Positions 11,611-22,500 of a stretch of DNA of 48,631 nucleotides are shown in pieces. Numbering within the stretch: the stretch's first letter is position 1; each line of letters begins with the position of its first letter. This DNA is from Pelargonium cotyledonis (Eukaryota > Streptophyta > Magnoliopsida > Geraniales > Geraniaceae): assembly GCA_036897625.1 (NCBI GenBank), contig JAYMTA010000058.1, forward strand, positions 1 through 48,631, in the 5' to 3' direction. The notes under the pieces are model-generated. The model was given only the letters and a program-made list of their open reading frames with translations. It was not told the origin of the DNA and did not search any database. A program made the translations under genes and the position numbers.

Positions 11611-14600
11611 TTATATTAGGTCAACTACAGCCAATTGGCTAAAATTCATGGGAGTCACATATTTGAAACCTCCACCATAAAGTGTCAAAGCAGCCAACTC
11701 ATAAGCAGCCTCAGTTGGATGATACAAATCCCAAAACAAGTGGTTTCTGCGATTTGTGCATAGATTAGGTTTAAAGCCTGCATAGCAACCTACTTCTCCA
11801 TTGAGATTCCCACTCCCGCAGCATGCATTTTTTATTTCCGTAAACCCTAATGATCAAAAGGTACACATGAGAGAGAGAGAGAGAGAGAGAGAGAGTAACA
11901 ATTTCGTATACTCTTTAACGAATGAGAATGATTAAGTGCACAAAGTTTTTTTGTTAGCGAGAGTAGAAATATTATAGACCGTGAAATGACGATTCTAAAC
12001 TGTGTTTTTGTGTGACGAGTTTTGTACATAAACTTTACAATCTAAATTCGACCTCATATATCATCTCTATTTTTCGTTTTGAAGTATTAGAGTGATTCAT
12101 TCTTTGCATTCTCTAAATTCTTATTCTCTTTGAACTAGTTTTGAAGTATATAGGTCTCTCATTGCAAAGATTCTCTTTCTCATGCTCTCGAGACGGATTT
12201 TTTAGTACATGTCTAGGTTTATGCATAATAGTGTGTTTCTCGAGTTTCACGACCCAAAGTCCAACTCCCAATAATCGAACCAAGAAATCCCCAAGCCTAA
12301 ACTTCTAGGACCTCGACCTAGAAACTTACTTGCTATATAACATTAAGAAACCTTTTTTTTATAAGCGACGAGACAGCAGGCCTATAAAGGCCAGTGTTTC
12401 TCACTCCTAGTGGGGGGCGTCACTTTGTTAGTTGTTAGTTCTCCCTTTAACCCCATAAATTTCACCCCGTACCGTCGGTAAGGAGACTCGAACCTGAGAC
12501 CTCAAAGGAAATCCAAAGTGAAAAAAAAAAACATTAAGAAACTTACCAAAAGCCAAAGGGTCTTCCATGAAGTCATTAGTCATTTCATATGCATTTCCAA
12601 GTGAGTATTTCATCCCTTCCAATGAGCTCATGTTTTGCAATACAACCTTTGTTACATCGTAAAATGTTTGAGCATAATCGTTCAATTCATCCAAACAATT
12701 ACCATCACCACTTGGATTCATAGCTCTTGCATATGGGCAACATCCGATCGGCGGGACACCTACAATCCCAAATCTCCGAGCTCCCAAATCGTACAAACCC
12801 TACATTTTCCTCGTGTTAATCTTGTGTGCGCTTCACATTCGAGTAATTCTTAAAATTCTTAGAAGTGTAAATATATCATCGATTTACTTTATGAACTTAA
12901 GAAAAGTAAATGTCACTTCAGTAAAATTAACAGTAAGAAAGTGGACCGACCTGTAATTGGTTATGGAATGTTGCTTGGATACCGGCCATGAAATCTGTCT
13001 TCGTAATGGTAGTTCGGTTGAAACGATAGTGATCGAATATGTCATTGCTTCCAATTAGTACGATGAACACAGCTTTTGAAAGAATATCTTTATCGGTTAA
13101 ATTTCCGCAGACCAATTTAAATTGTTCGATCTGTGTGTCCATTGGTACCACATCTACCTTCAGTTTTTGGAACATCATTTCAATCAAATAGTTAGTAAAT
13201 CTAAAAAAACAAACAATTTTTATTTAGTGCTACACTGCATAGAGCCACAAACACTCAAACTCGACCCGCATTTTTTAAGAGCGGGTTTGGGTTCGGGTTG
13301 TATAAAAAAGAGTTGTTCAACAAACCCACAACCCTACTCTTTGGGGCAAAAAAAAAAAAAAAACCACTTGCTATGAACCACGTGTCATATGGATTTAACC
13401 CCACCAAATAAACTGGCGGCTCACGGTTCACGTTTTCTCATTCATATACGATTCAACACTCATATATGTCTTAATAAATATGTGGCCGTGGCACACCCCT
13501 TATAATCCATTTCCTTTGTGTCTGGCTGAAGTCTCGACTCTCGACCTATAACTTTAGAACTATGACTTTATGCTCTTTCTCTATATATATTTTTACTTAG
13601 AAGACGGTTAAAAAATCCGTGAACCTCCCCCATCCAAAAACCCGCTCACCAAACCACATGTTTAGACCCAAATCGTCCCACCCGCATCGGGCCATGGGCC
13701 ACACAGATTCAACCCGACAAGCATACCGCCCCAAGATCTTAAATCGTCCAACCCGCAAAGTACGAGGCGGGCCACCAAATTCACCCCCACGGCCGGATGA
13801 CCCGTTGAGCACACTCCTACCATACAATAGACCTAATCAATTTTTTGGGTCGGATTGTTCACACCCTTTCGGGTTATAATAGAAGTACCGCTTGTCTATC
13901 AAAAAAATATATATTGAGTCGGATAGATCCCCAAACAACCGCGTAAAACTCGAACTTTATTCAATCTGCAACCCTCATTCTTTTCGGGTAGGGTTAGGCC
14001 TTCCCGATCAAAATTCGGAAAAACCCAACCTAAAATCTAAATTGTCAGCTCCAACAATGCATTTTAATTTGAAAAGTTGTAGGTGCTTACATATAATTGA
14101 AATCCAGTCTGATAAAAAATTCCAGCTCCTGCTGATGCAAAATTTACACCTCGCATAATGTTTCTCTTGAAAGTTGAAGGTTCAGTTACAAGAGCAAAAA
14201 AAGGAAGTGGACTCCTCTTGTATCCCAATAGCCTCACTAATCAACACAAATCACATATAAATATACATAATTGTCGCTATATAAATATATTTAAATGAGC
14301 GCGAAAATTTGAACGGTTAAAATTATATATGTACAGTATTTATATACAGTTTTCAACTACAAGTGAAAACGCGTGCACTATCTCATATGTATACCATTTA
14401 TGACTGACTCGTGGGTTATCAGCTAATTTAAAAAGAGACAATTCGAGTTAAAAAAAAAAAGACTATGAACCATTCTTTAGGGTTAGACCGATCACTCGTT
14501 GACATGTTAACAAAAGTTTAAACTCATAACCTCTTGTTTCATCGATTATATATAGTCTCTTCTACTCAAGTCAACACTTGTTTGATACGTCTGAGTAGAT

Positions 14601-15240
14601 ACATACCGATTTAGGATGATAAAATAACCGAATGGTGATATTGAACGCTACATCAGTTACATGTAGAAACACTTGCGCTATCTCATATGTACCATACATA
14701 ATTGACTTTGATCAGTTCAACTCAACTCAACATCTTGTAAATATGTATGTATGATACATATTGATTTTGGATGATAAAAGAATTAGACGGTAAGACTGAG
14801 CGTCACATATCAACTACATTGAAAACACACATGCACAATCTCACGTGGGGAAATATGTTATCAAAAGCCTAAACTCGAAACCTCTTCTCAAAAGCTATAA
14901 CCGACTACAGTCTCTTCCGCTCAAGTCAACATATGTTAGACACGTACGAACGAGTAGATATATACATACCGATTTGGTCAGCACTGTTGAAGCCATTGCT
15001 GAATCTGCCAGTTGCAGTGGAATAAGGATAATCAATCCCATTATATGGGAAATTAGCCTTTGCTTGACTCCCAGACAAGAAATTGTTTGTCCCAACATCA
15101 GCTGTTGAGTCTCCAAATATGAAAACTGCAGGCACAATTGGTTCTTCAAAGGGCACAAAATTTGCACCAGCCATCACCAATAACAAAACTTCTACAAAAA
15201 AATAGAGAAACAAAACATTACATCCCATGATGTTCCTCAT
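11611..15240 (-). CDS. GDSL esterase/lipase, copy 2
   Basis: Exons in transcript order: 15240-14970, 14236-14091, 13157-12951, 12799-12547 and 11846-11611. They join in frame to 370 aa. A hydrophobic N-terminus ([18 protein letters not shown]) acts as signal peptide. Block I is [16 protein letters not shown] with Ser45, block [13 protein letters not shown], block [11 protein letters not shown], and block [12 protein letters not shown] with Asp332 and His335. The enzyme should be an active secreted ester hydrolase; the substrate is unknown. Exon number and intron phases (1,0,0,1) equal those of copy 1, supporting tandem duplication, but the proteins have diverged well. The introns are larger: intron 1 has internal duplications and intron 4 carries a SINE with a perfect target duplication. 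Confidence 0.93.
11869..11895. repeat. (GA)n microsatellite beside GDSL copy 2 exon 5
   Basis: About thirteen GA units in intron 4, roughly 20 bp from the exon 5 acceptor. On the coding strand this is a CT tract and extends the pyrimidine-rich region before the AG. Confidence 0.85.
12352..12530 (-). mobile_element. tRNA-type SINE in GDSL copy 2 intron 4, with target duplication
   Basis: The element is bracketed by perfect 12-bp copies of ACATTAAGAAAC at 12340-12351 and 12531-12542. On the minus strand it has a B-box-like GGTTCGAGTCTCC and ends in an A-run. It matches the SINE at 35143-35355 through the B-box region (AGTCTCCTT..CGACGGTA) and at its 3' end before the A-tail. The A-box half of the head is missing, so this copy is 5' truncated; the T-run at that end is unexplained. 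Confidence 0.8.
14505..14975. repeat. Degenerate direct repeats in GDSL copy 2 intron 1, including a second donor-like site
   Basis: A segment at about 14505-14615 (CTCAAGTCAACA...GAGTAGATACATACCGATTT) recurs at about 14853-14977, where it runs up to the true exon 1 donor (CATACCGATTTGG on the + strand). Related pieces recur at 14370-14400, 14640-14720 and 14750-14850 (CTATCTCATATGT, TTTAGGATGATAAAA / TTTTGGATGATAAAA). The intron therefore grew by local duplication that copied its own 5' end. Confidence 0.65.
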
Positions 15241-15290
15241 TTTTCTCTAAGTTTTTTTTATGAATATATGATCAAGTTTTGATTCTCCAA

Positions 15291-15297
15291 TTTATAC
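15291..15297 (-). promoter_or_regulatory. TATA box of GDSL copy 2
   Basis: GGTATAAATT on the minus strand, about 51 bp before the ATG at 15240, the usual spacing for a short leader. Confidence 0.6.
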
Positions 15298-15527
15298 CAA
15301 GAGTTTTGAGAAAACGAACAAGCATTAAAGCCAAGTGTGTTGTCATATTTTTGTGACCAAGTTGGATGGTAAAAAACTTGCATGTAAATACAAAATATAT
15401 ACAGCTATGATCACTTTGTCCTATGATTTGGCGGATTGCCCTAGCATTGATCTTGATTCTTGATCCCATTTCCAAGTAAAAGAACCTATAATTATATTAA
15501 TATTGGAAGCTAAATTAGTACTTAATT

Positions 15528-15991
15528 AATATGAGAAAAATCTAAGTGCACAAATATATGTGAATAATGTAAAAAAAGTGTTATTGAATGCGGAAATGTC
15601 TGGACAAACATGAGTGAGCATGAAAACTTGAACATTTGGACGATTTCATATAGCGTTTGCAAATTTATCATTGTTTGCATATGTTTAATATGAGAAAACC
15701 CGAGGTGCACAAAGATATGCGAATAAAGATTTTTTTTATCGTTGTTGACTATGAAATTATAATATGAGTATGAATGAGCACGAAAACTCGAACGTTTAGA
15801 CATTTTCACAGTCAATCCATAATTATATTGTTTACTGTGAGGAGAAACTGCACAAAAATACATGAAAAACGAGAAAAGTGTTAATCTGACTACGCAAATG
15901 CATAATTAGTAAATATGGATGAATACGAAAACTAGAACGTCTCAATATTCCTATAGTCAATCCACAATTTTATCATTGTTCACATATGTTT
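15528..15991. repeat. Three-copy degenerate tandem repeat, about 147-159 bp per unit
   Basis: Units begin near 15528, 15687 and 15834, and a fourth start is cut off at 15992. Shared landmarks in each unit are AATATGAGAAAA or a variant, TGCACAAA.ATATG, GAGCATGAAAACTTGAAC or a variant, and a closing TTGTTTGCATATGTTT. Divergence is considerable, so the array is old. Confidence 0.7.
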
Positions 15992-18644
15992 AATATGACA
16001 AACACACTATTAAGCATCTTGCTGAGAATATTATATATATAAGAATGTGGTATGCTTCTATGGATGAGACCATAGAGTTTGGAGAAAATAATTGGAGTAT
16101 ATGTGAATGCAAATATTTATGTGGCGACGCGTACGTTGTAACCTATGTTGTTCAAAACCTATGAATCTTTGTCTTTTGGTTTCATGTGGAGCTCTTATAG
16201 ATAGGAACAAGGGTGATGTGTCTCTTGTTTCGCAGCTAAAAAACTAAGGATTTTGGGCATTGTTGTGTTGAAGAATAATTTATATGAGTACTAGAATTCT
16301 CATGTTTCTTTACGATAAATTGATTATTATATTTCATTATACTAGCTGATTTACATGCATGGTAATTACGTTACATTGACATTAACGAAAAATTATATAT
16401 ATACACACACACATGACACACCTCCATCCCTGGCCCCCAAGGTTATGAGGACGTCCCTAAAACGTCAAGTTACCCCTTATTACGTCTATGAGGTAAGTGA
16501 AAGTCTTACAATTCGGCCACCTTTAGAAAGGGTGTGTTCTGAAGGCAATCTATGATCTCACCATGAGTCAACGGGCAACACACGAGGACACATCACCATC
16601 GTTGGCCTGTAACTATAAATACGTCATTACTTAAAGAGAAAGAAAGCTAATTTCTCATAATTAATAAAAACGTTCATATGTTTCGAACTAAGATTTAAAA
16701 AATTATAAATTTAGATGCAACTGCGAAAACAAGAAAATCGCACAAACAATTTATGAAGTTGATCAAGTTGAATAAAATATGTCACTTAAAGTTATTTGGG
16801 TTTGTAAAATCTATTTGATCAACTATCTTGGCCCCCTCAACTATTTCATTAAAAAAAAAAACAAGTAACAAATATGGTAGCTTCTATTGATTTTTTGTGT
16901 TGATCTTCGAATCAAGTGACTCATCGTCTTGTGAGGTCAACAGGTTCTTTGTCAGGTTTTTTTGAGTTGGTTAGGTCCCAATAGTCCTATTGATGTAACG
17001 GATTTACTAGCCATTGATTTGAATGAATAATAATGGATCTCTTTTCTTTCAAAAAAAAAATAGTATATGGTGTGATAAAAAAGTCAAAATAAAGAGTCGT
17101 TTTCCCAAATTTTTTATTTGGGTGCTTCGAATCTTGGATTTTATAAGAGCATTGCATGTGAGAACAAATACAAATAAATTATCTATATCTATATCTATAT
17201 GTGTTTCCAGATCTTGGTGAGATATATAATTCTAAAAAAAATAGAAAGAGAAAAAAAGTGTGCCATCAAAATTTGAAATTTTACTCCAATTACAATACTT
17301 ATACAATTTGTGCATCCACAAAATTAATTAAATATTTAGATAAACTCCTATCATACGGAGATTGTCTTAAATTAACTTTAACGTTTTTTTCTTCATATAT
17401 ATATGCTTTGACGTGTAGACAATTGGATTATATAGTTTTCGTTAACATCTTATTTGTTGTCTTATTAGTCCAAGAATGATGAACGCCTCAAACCTCGAGG
17501 GACGCTTCCTGCACTTCAAAATCAAAGATCTTCTAAGATAGATAGTAATGTCATGCAAGATAAAATTGTATAGAAAATGAAAGTTGCATCGAGTTCCACA
17601 AAAATTCTGGCACAATAAAAGCTCGTACAAATGCAAGCAGTATACCGCCCCTAAGGCTCTTAACTTGGCTTAAACTTAAATTTATCTCATTCACTAATCA
17701 CAATTTTAAAACATACCCACTCCAATACTAATATCATCTATTACCTATTCCGTTGATGTGATAAAATGTTCAAATCACTTCATTTTCAGAACTTCGACCA
17801 ACTTATATCAAATGAAATCGACACACTTTTATTTTATGCTATCCCAAACATGTTGCACAATTGAAATGGAATATATATTTGAAAATATATTGAGAAAATT
17901 AAGTTGCTATTTTTGCTTACCTAAATAGAAAATGCAAGCACATTTAGCTGAAAATTAGATTCTCTATCATTTATGAAGAACAGGTAGGTGATAGCTAAAG
18001 AGTTGGGTTGGCTTGTGTGAGTGTTTGACTATTGGTTGGGATTTTCCATTTATAAATTGCCTTTTGACCAATGGGTGCAAACCAAATTATTTGGTAGTGG
18101 TTCCTATGCTACCACATTTGCTTATTTTACAAACCCTAACTTTCATGATACTACATTTATTTTATAGAAATATTCACTTGGTTTTCACGTTCTAAGATGT
18201 CGATACTTAACCTCAAATACAATAATCAGTTAATTACATTTGAACTCAATGACAATCTGTAATTCTCGCTTCAGTGGAGCTAGAGAACTTTTATAAGAGA
18301 GCCAAATAAAGATGAGAGAAATCTCCAAACATAGATGAAGAGAACTATCTCCTTCCCGCTCTCCTAGTTCAAAAATTGACATAAAACATACATATTAGTG
18401 TTTAATATAAAAATAAATATTTTCTTTCAAATTTTGGGAAGTTAATTTTAGTTACCATATCTTAAACTTGTTATTGTCACATTTTAAGTAAATTTTTTAC
18501 ATTCTCTCTAGCATTGGTTGCTTATAATTATTTTTATTTGAAATATATTATTAATACATGTTCATTATTACATGCACTTTTCTACTCTTTTAACCAATAT
18601 AAATTTTTTTTTTTACGAAACCAATATTGGTTTATGTTAAGTTA

Positions 18645-19086
18645 GAGGGTGTTTGTATTAACTTCTCGAAAATAACTTATAATTATGAAAAAATCATGAG
18701 CAATTTTGTGCTTTAACTTAAAAAAAAAACAGTTTAACTGTTTGGATAAAAGTAATGATAAAAAATAGTAATATTTAGTTGATGTTTGTTAAAATAAACA
18801 AATTACTAAAATAATTTTAAAGTTAATCAATAAATTGAATTATAGAATAAATATATGTGTAATTTGAAGAAAAATAGAAGGACATAAATGTCTTTTACTT
18901 GATCAAAATATCTCTTTTTTAACTGCTCATTAACTGAAAAATCAGAAATTAAGGGTATCCAGCTCTTTTATTTTAGCTCATCAGCAAGTGCTCATGAACT
19001 ATTTTAGTCGTAATCAAACACTAAAAAGAGCTATTTTGTACTCTTTAGCTTATTTGATTAGCTCATGAGCTAATCCAAACACTCTC
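18645..19086. mobile_element. Tourist-like (PIF/Harbinger) MITE
   Basis: The ends are inverted: GAGGGTGTTTGTATTAACT at the left and, in reverse, GAGAGTGTTTGGATTAGCT at the right. Each is flanked by TTA (18642-18644 and 19087-19089), the target duplication of Harbinger elements. It is 442 bp, non-coding and very AT-rich inside. Confidence 0.78.
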
Positions 19087-19377
19087 TTACTTAATTGTTA
19101 ATTTTATTTATTTATATTGCATTTCTTACTAAATGAACATTTATATATTATGTTTTTTTTTTCTTTTTGCTCTAAGTCATTTATATCAATGTTTAACATT
19201 TTTTTTTATTACAGTTTATGTTGAAATATTAGTAAAAAAAATTCTAGATAATTTTTATTTTTTAAAACTCTAGAAATGTAGAGAGCTGTTGAAATCAAAT
19301 GATGAAACCAGTTAATTGAGCAGCTCCGTGTTGAATTCAAGCTCTATCTGCCAAGAATATATAATTAAAAAAACAGA

Positions 19378-19389
19378 TATATATAAAAA
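19378..19389 (+). promoter_or_regulatory. TATA box of PAT10
   Basis: TATATATAAAAA lies about 112 bp upstream of the ATG at 19501. Confidence 0.55.
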
Positions 19390-19500
19390 TCAAATCTTTC
19401 TAGCTACCCTGTTCGCAGATGTTAATTTGCGCACACATCATTTTCTCGAGAAAATTCTCTACAGGGATGCAACTGTTTTCGTTTCGGTGAATTTGATTTG

Positions 19501-22500
19501 ATGACAAATTTGGCTTTTTGCGGCCCTTTCCGGGAAGCTTGCAATCGAGCGACCGATTGGTTCTACCAGTTGTTCCCATGTCTCGCCGATCCCGGTACGT
19601 TTCTTTCCCCCAATTTCTACTCTCTGATTGGTTTCCAAGAAAACGAAAGAAAATCGAAACCCAGAAAATGGGAGTCTCGGAATGCTTAGTTCAATTCCCT
19701 TTCTCTGTTCGTTATGAGAAAGCGATTTGGTTTCTATATTTAGAAAGAAAAAAATGAACTTTTTTCTTCTTCAATTTGTGAAGTGGGTTTTGATTTTGGT
19801 GATGTGGGTTTCAGTTCGAAGATCTTCTCTGGGTCTGAAAGTTGCATTGGTTGTGCTGCATCTGGTTTATGCTGGTGTTCTGTTTCTGTTTGATGGAGAT
19901 TTGATAGAGAAAACAAAGAAGGAACCATGGTATGTAAAGTCAATCCTTCATAGTTATTTTAATATTGTTACTTTGTTGAGAAAATTTAAGTGGGTTTTGC
20001 TTCAATGCCTCCTTGATTAGAGTTGATTCTTGTGAACACTTGCTCTGGTTTGTTAACTCTACATATTGTTCTTGTTCACTTTTGCATAAGTAGAAGCTTG
20101 ACCTAACACTTCAATGAAAGTTAAAGTTGTGTTGATCCGTTCGAAAAGGATATCAAAATGGAGCTATCGTGCTAATTGAGTTACTTGGGGCATCAGTTAA
20201 AAATGTTTAGAGACAGTATGGAAGGAAAATGGGTATTGGATAGGTTGTCAAATTTTGAGACTTGCAGGCTCTAAACCAAGTTATGATAGTGTTAAAGTTT
20301 GTGGCTTTTGGTTGACTGAATATGGTAAGGATAGACAAAATGTTAAAATGCAATGCTTTTGGAACTAGAATACATGATGATAAAGTTGTGTGGATCTTTA
20401 AAAAAAAAAAAAGTATCAAAATGGAGCTATCTTGCTAATTGAGTTACTCAGGGAATCAATTATAGGTGTAGAGACAGTATGGAAGGAAAATGGGTATTGA
20501 ATAGGTTGTCAAATTTTGAGACTTGCAGGCTCTTAACCAAGTTATAATAGTGTTAAAGTTTGTGGGTTTTGGTTGATTGAATAGGGTAAGGGTTGAGAAC
20601 ATGTTAAAATGCAATGATTTAGGAACTTGAATACGCGATGATAAGGTTGTGCCGATCTGTTCGAAAAGGGTTTCAAAAGGGAGCTATCTTACTAATTTAG
20701 TTACTCGGTGCATCTATTAAAAATGTGGAGACAGTATGAAAGGAAAATGGGTGTTGAATAGGTTGTCAAATTTTGAAACTTGCAGTCTCTAAACCAAGTT
20801 ATAATCTTGTTAAAGTTTGTGGCTTTTGGGTGATTGAATAGGGTAAGGATTGACAACATGCTAAAATGCAATGCTTTTAGAACTTGAATATGTGATGATA
20901 TATTACGTCTTTGGTTGGATGAGAAGGCGGCTGGTATTGATTGTCGTCTGTGAGATCCGAAAAATAGATCAATTTAGGTAAAGTTTTTCTTTTAGGATGT
21001 TGTATCTTATATAACTCTGTGTTTTGGACTTCTAAGCATGTCAATGAAGAAACAGTTGTGGCGTCGATCATTTGTAAATGAGAGCAGGGCCTTGAATTGT
21101 TTTAGAAATAAGAGATGCTTCAGTAAATTTCAACTATCTCTTAGTACGTATCTTGATTTACCATCTTAAGCATTGGTCTTATTTTACCATTTTTCTCACT
21201 ATGATGTTATCTCATAACCTAAAAGCATTGTTAGACCAGAAAGTGATTCTGCAAGTAAGGTGTTTATTGGTGACTCTAATCATGGAGTCTTTTGATATAA
21301 ACGTTTCGGTGTCCTGGCAGTTTCTCTTAGCAATTAGATACTTTCTCGGGGTAAAATGTTATCCAAATGAACCATACATATGAACAAACATTGTATGATA
21401 ACTAAGTCATAAATTCAAATGGTTTTCTTAGTGGTACAATTGTTTCACTAATCCTCTCTACACTCTTTCTCTCAGGTACACTGCTTTATATGCGTTGCTT
21501 TTTGTTGCCACTCTGATTCAGTACTTCATTACCGCTTGTTCTTCTCCCGGGTAAATGTTTAGCATGATACTGTGTTGCCTTCAGATTAATTTGTGCCATG
21601 TTCAATTTTCTGCTTAACATGATTATACCTTTGTTTTTATTGTGTAGTTATGTCATTGATGCAATGAGAGTTGTTAACGAGTCAAGTGCATTGTTTAGGA
21701 CATCTATGACCTCAAAGTAAGTAGTGAACTGTCATCATTGTTTAATTCATAACCTTGAAAGAGGATCTAAGAATTTTTTCTTCGTTCTCACAATTTAATT
21801 TTCTTTTATAATGTTTAAGCAAAGGCAGCCTGCTACAAGCAAAAATGGAAGCGTTGCTGTCACTATGGAAGGGAGTCAATTAGGAAGAAATCTTTTGGGT
21901 AATAATGCAACATCTTGGTCAAAGCTGGTGTCAGAAATGTATCCCCCGGGAATATCAATTAGGTAACCTTTCAAATGGCTGATTAAAAGTTCTCTTTAGA
22001 GTATTCATTCGGCATATAGAACTACTTGAATGTCACATTATGATAATTATGTATAATCAATTTGCATGTCTCACAAGAATGTTTGTCGTGTTCTTTTATT
22101 CTTTTTCTTTGTTGGTAAGGAATGTGAATTCAACAATTGTTAGATGAAGAATGTTTGTCAATTCTGTTTTGGCAAGGTTGTCTTTCATGATACGGAGTCA
22201 TATATGTTTTATATATATAACATAGATAAGTTGACCAAATCAGTTTTCACTCATCTGGTAAATACCTGGACAAAAAGGTTGGAGTGATGGTATCTAAAGT
22301 GTTGTATTACTATAGAATGTAGGTTTTGGTGTAAGTGGAGTATCACATACCTTTCACAGTTTTGTATTTCATACGATTTATCTTCTGAGTCAAGTTGCTT
22401 GCTTTGTAGAATATGTAATTGTTGGTGGAGTTTTACCCTAACTTCACATGTGGAAAACAGTACGACAACATTGGACATAACTGTTTTGAGTTGTCTTCAT

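Larger units (their letters stand above)
15298..19377. other. Gene-free 4-kb stretch before PAT10
   Basis: AT-rich with no convincing coding sequence. It contains a degenerate ~159-bp tandem array (15528-15991), a possible LINE-type 3' tail ending in an A-run at about 17041-17060, and a Tourist-like MITE (18645-19086). Short ORFs here show no recognisable family. Confidence 0.65.

Noticed and set aside
16850..17060. Possible LINE 3' end on the + strand finishing in an A-run
   Set aside because: The tail looks right but no coding motif or target duplication could be established, so it is only mentioned in the intergenic entry.
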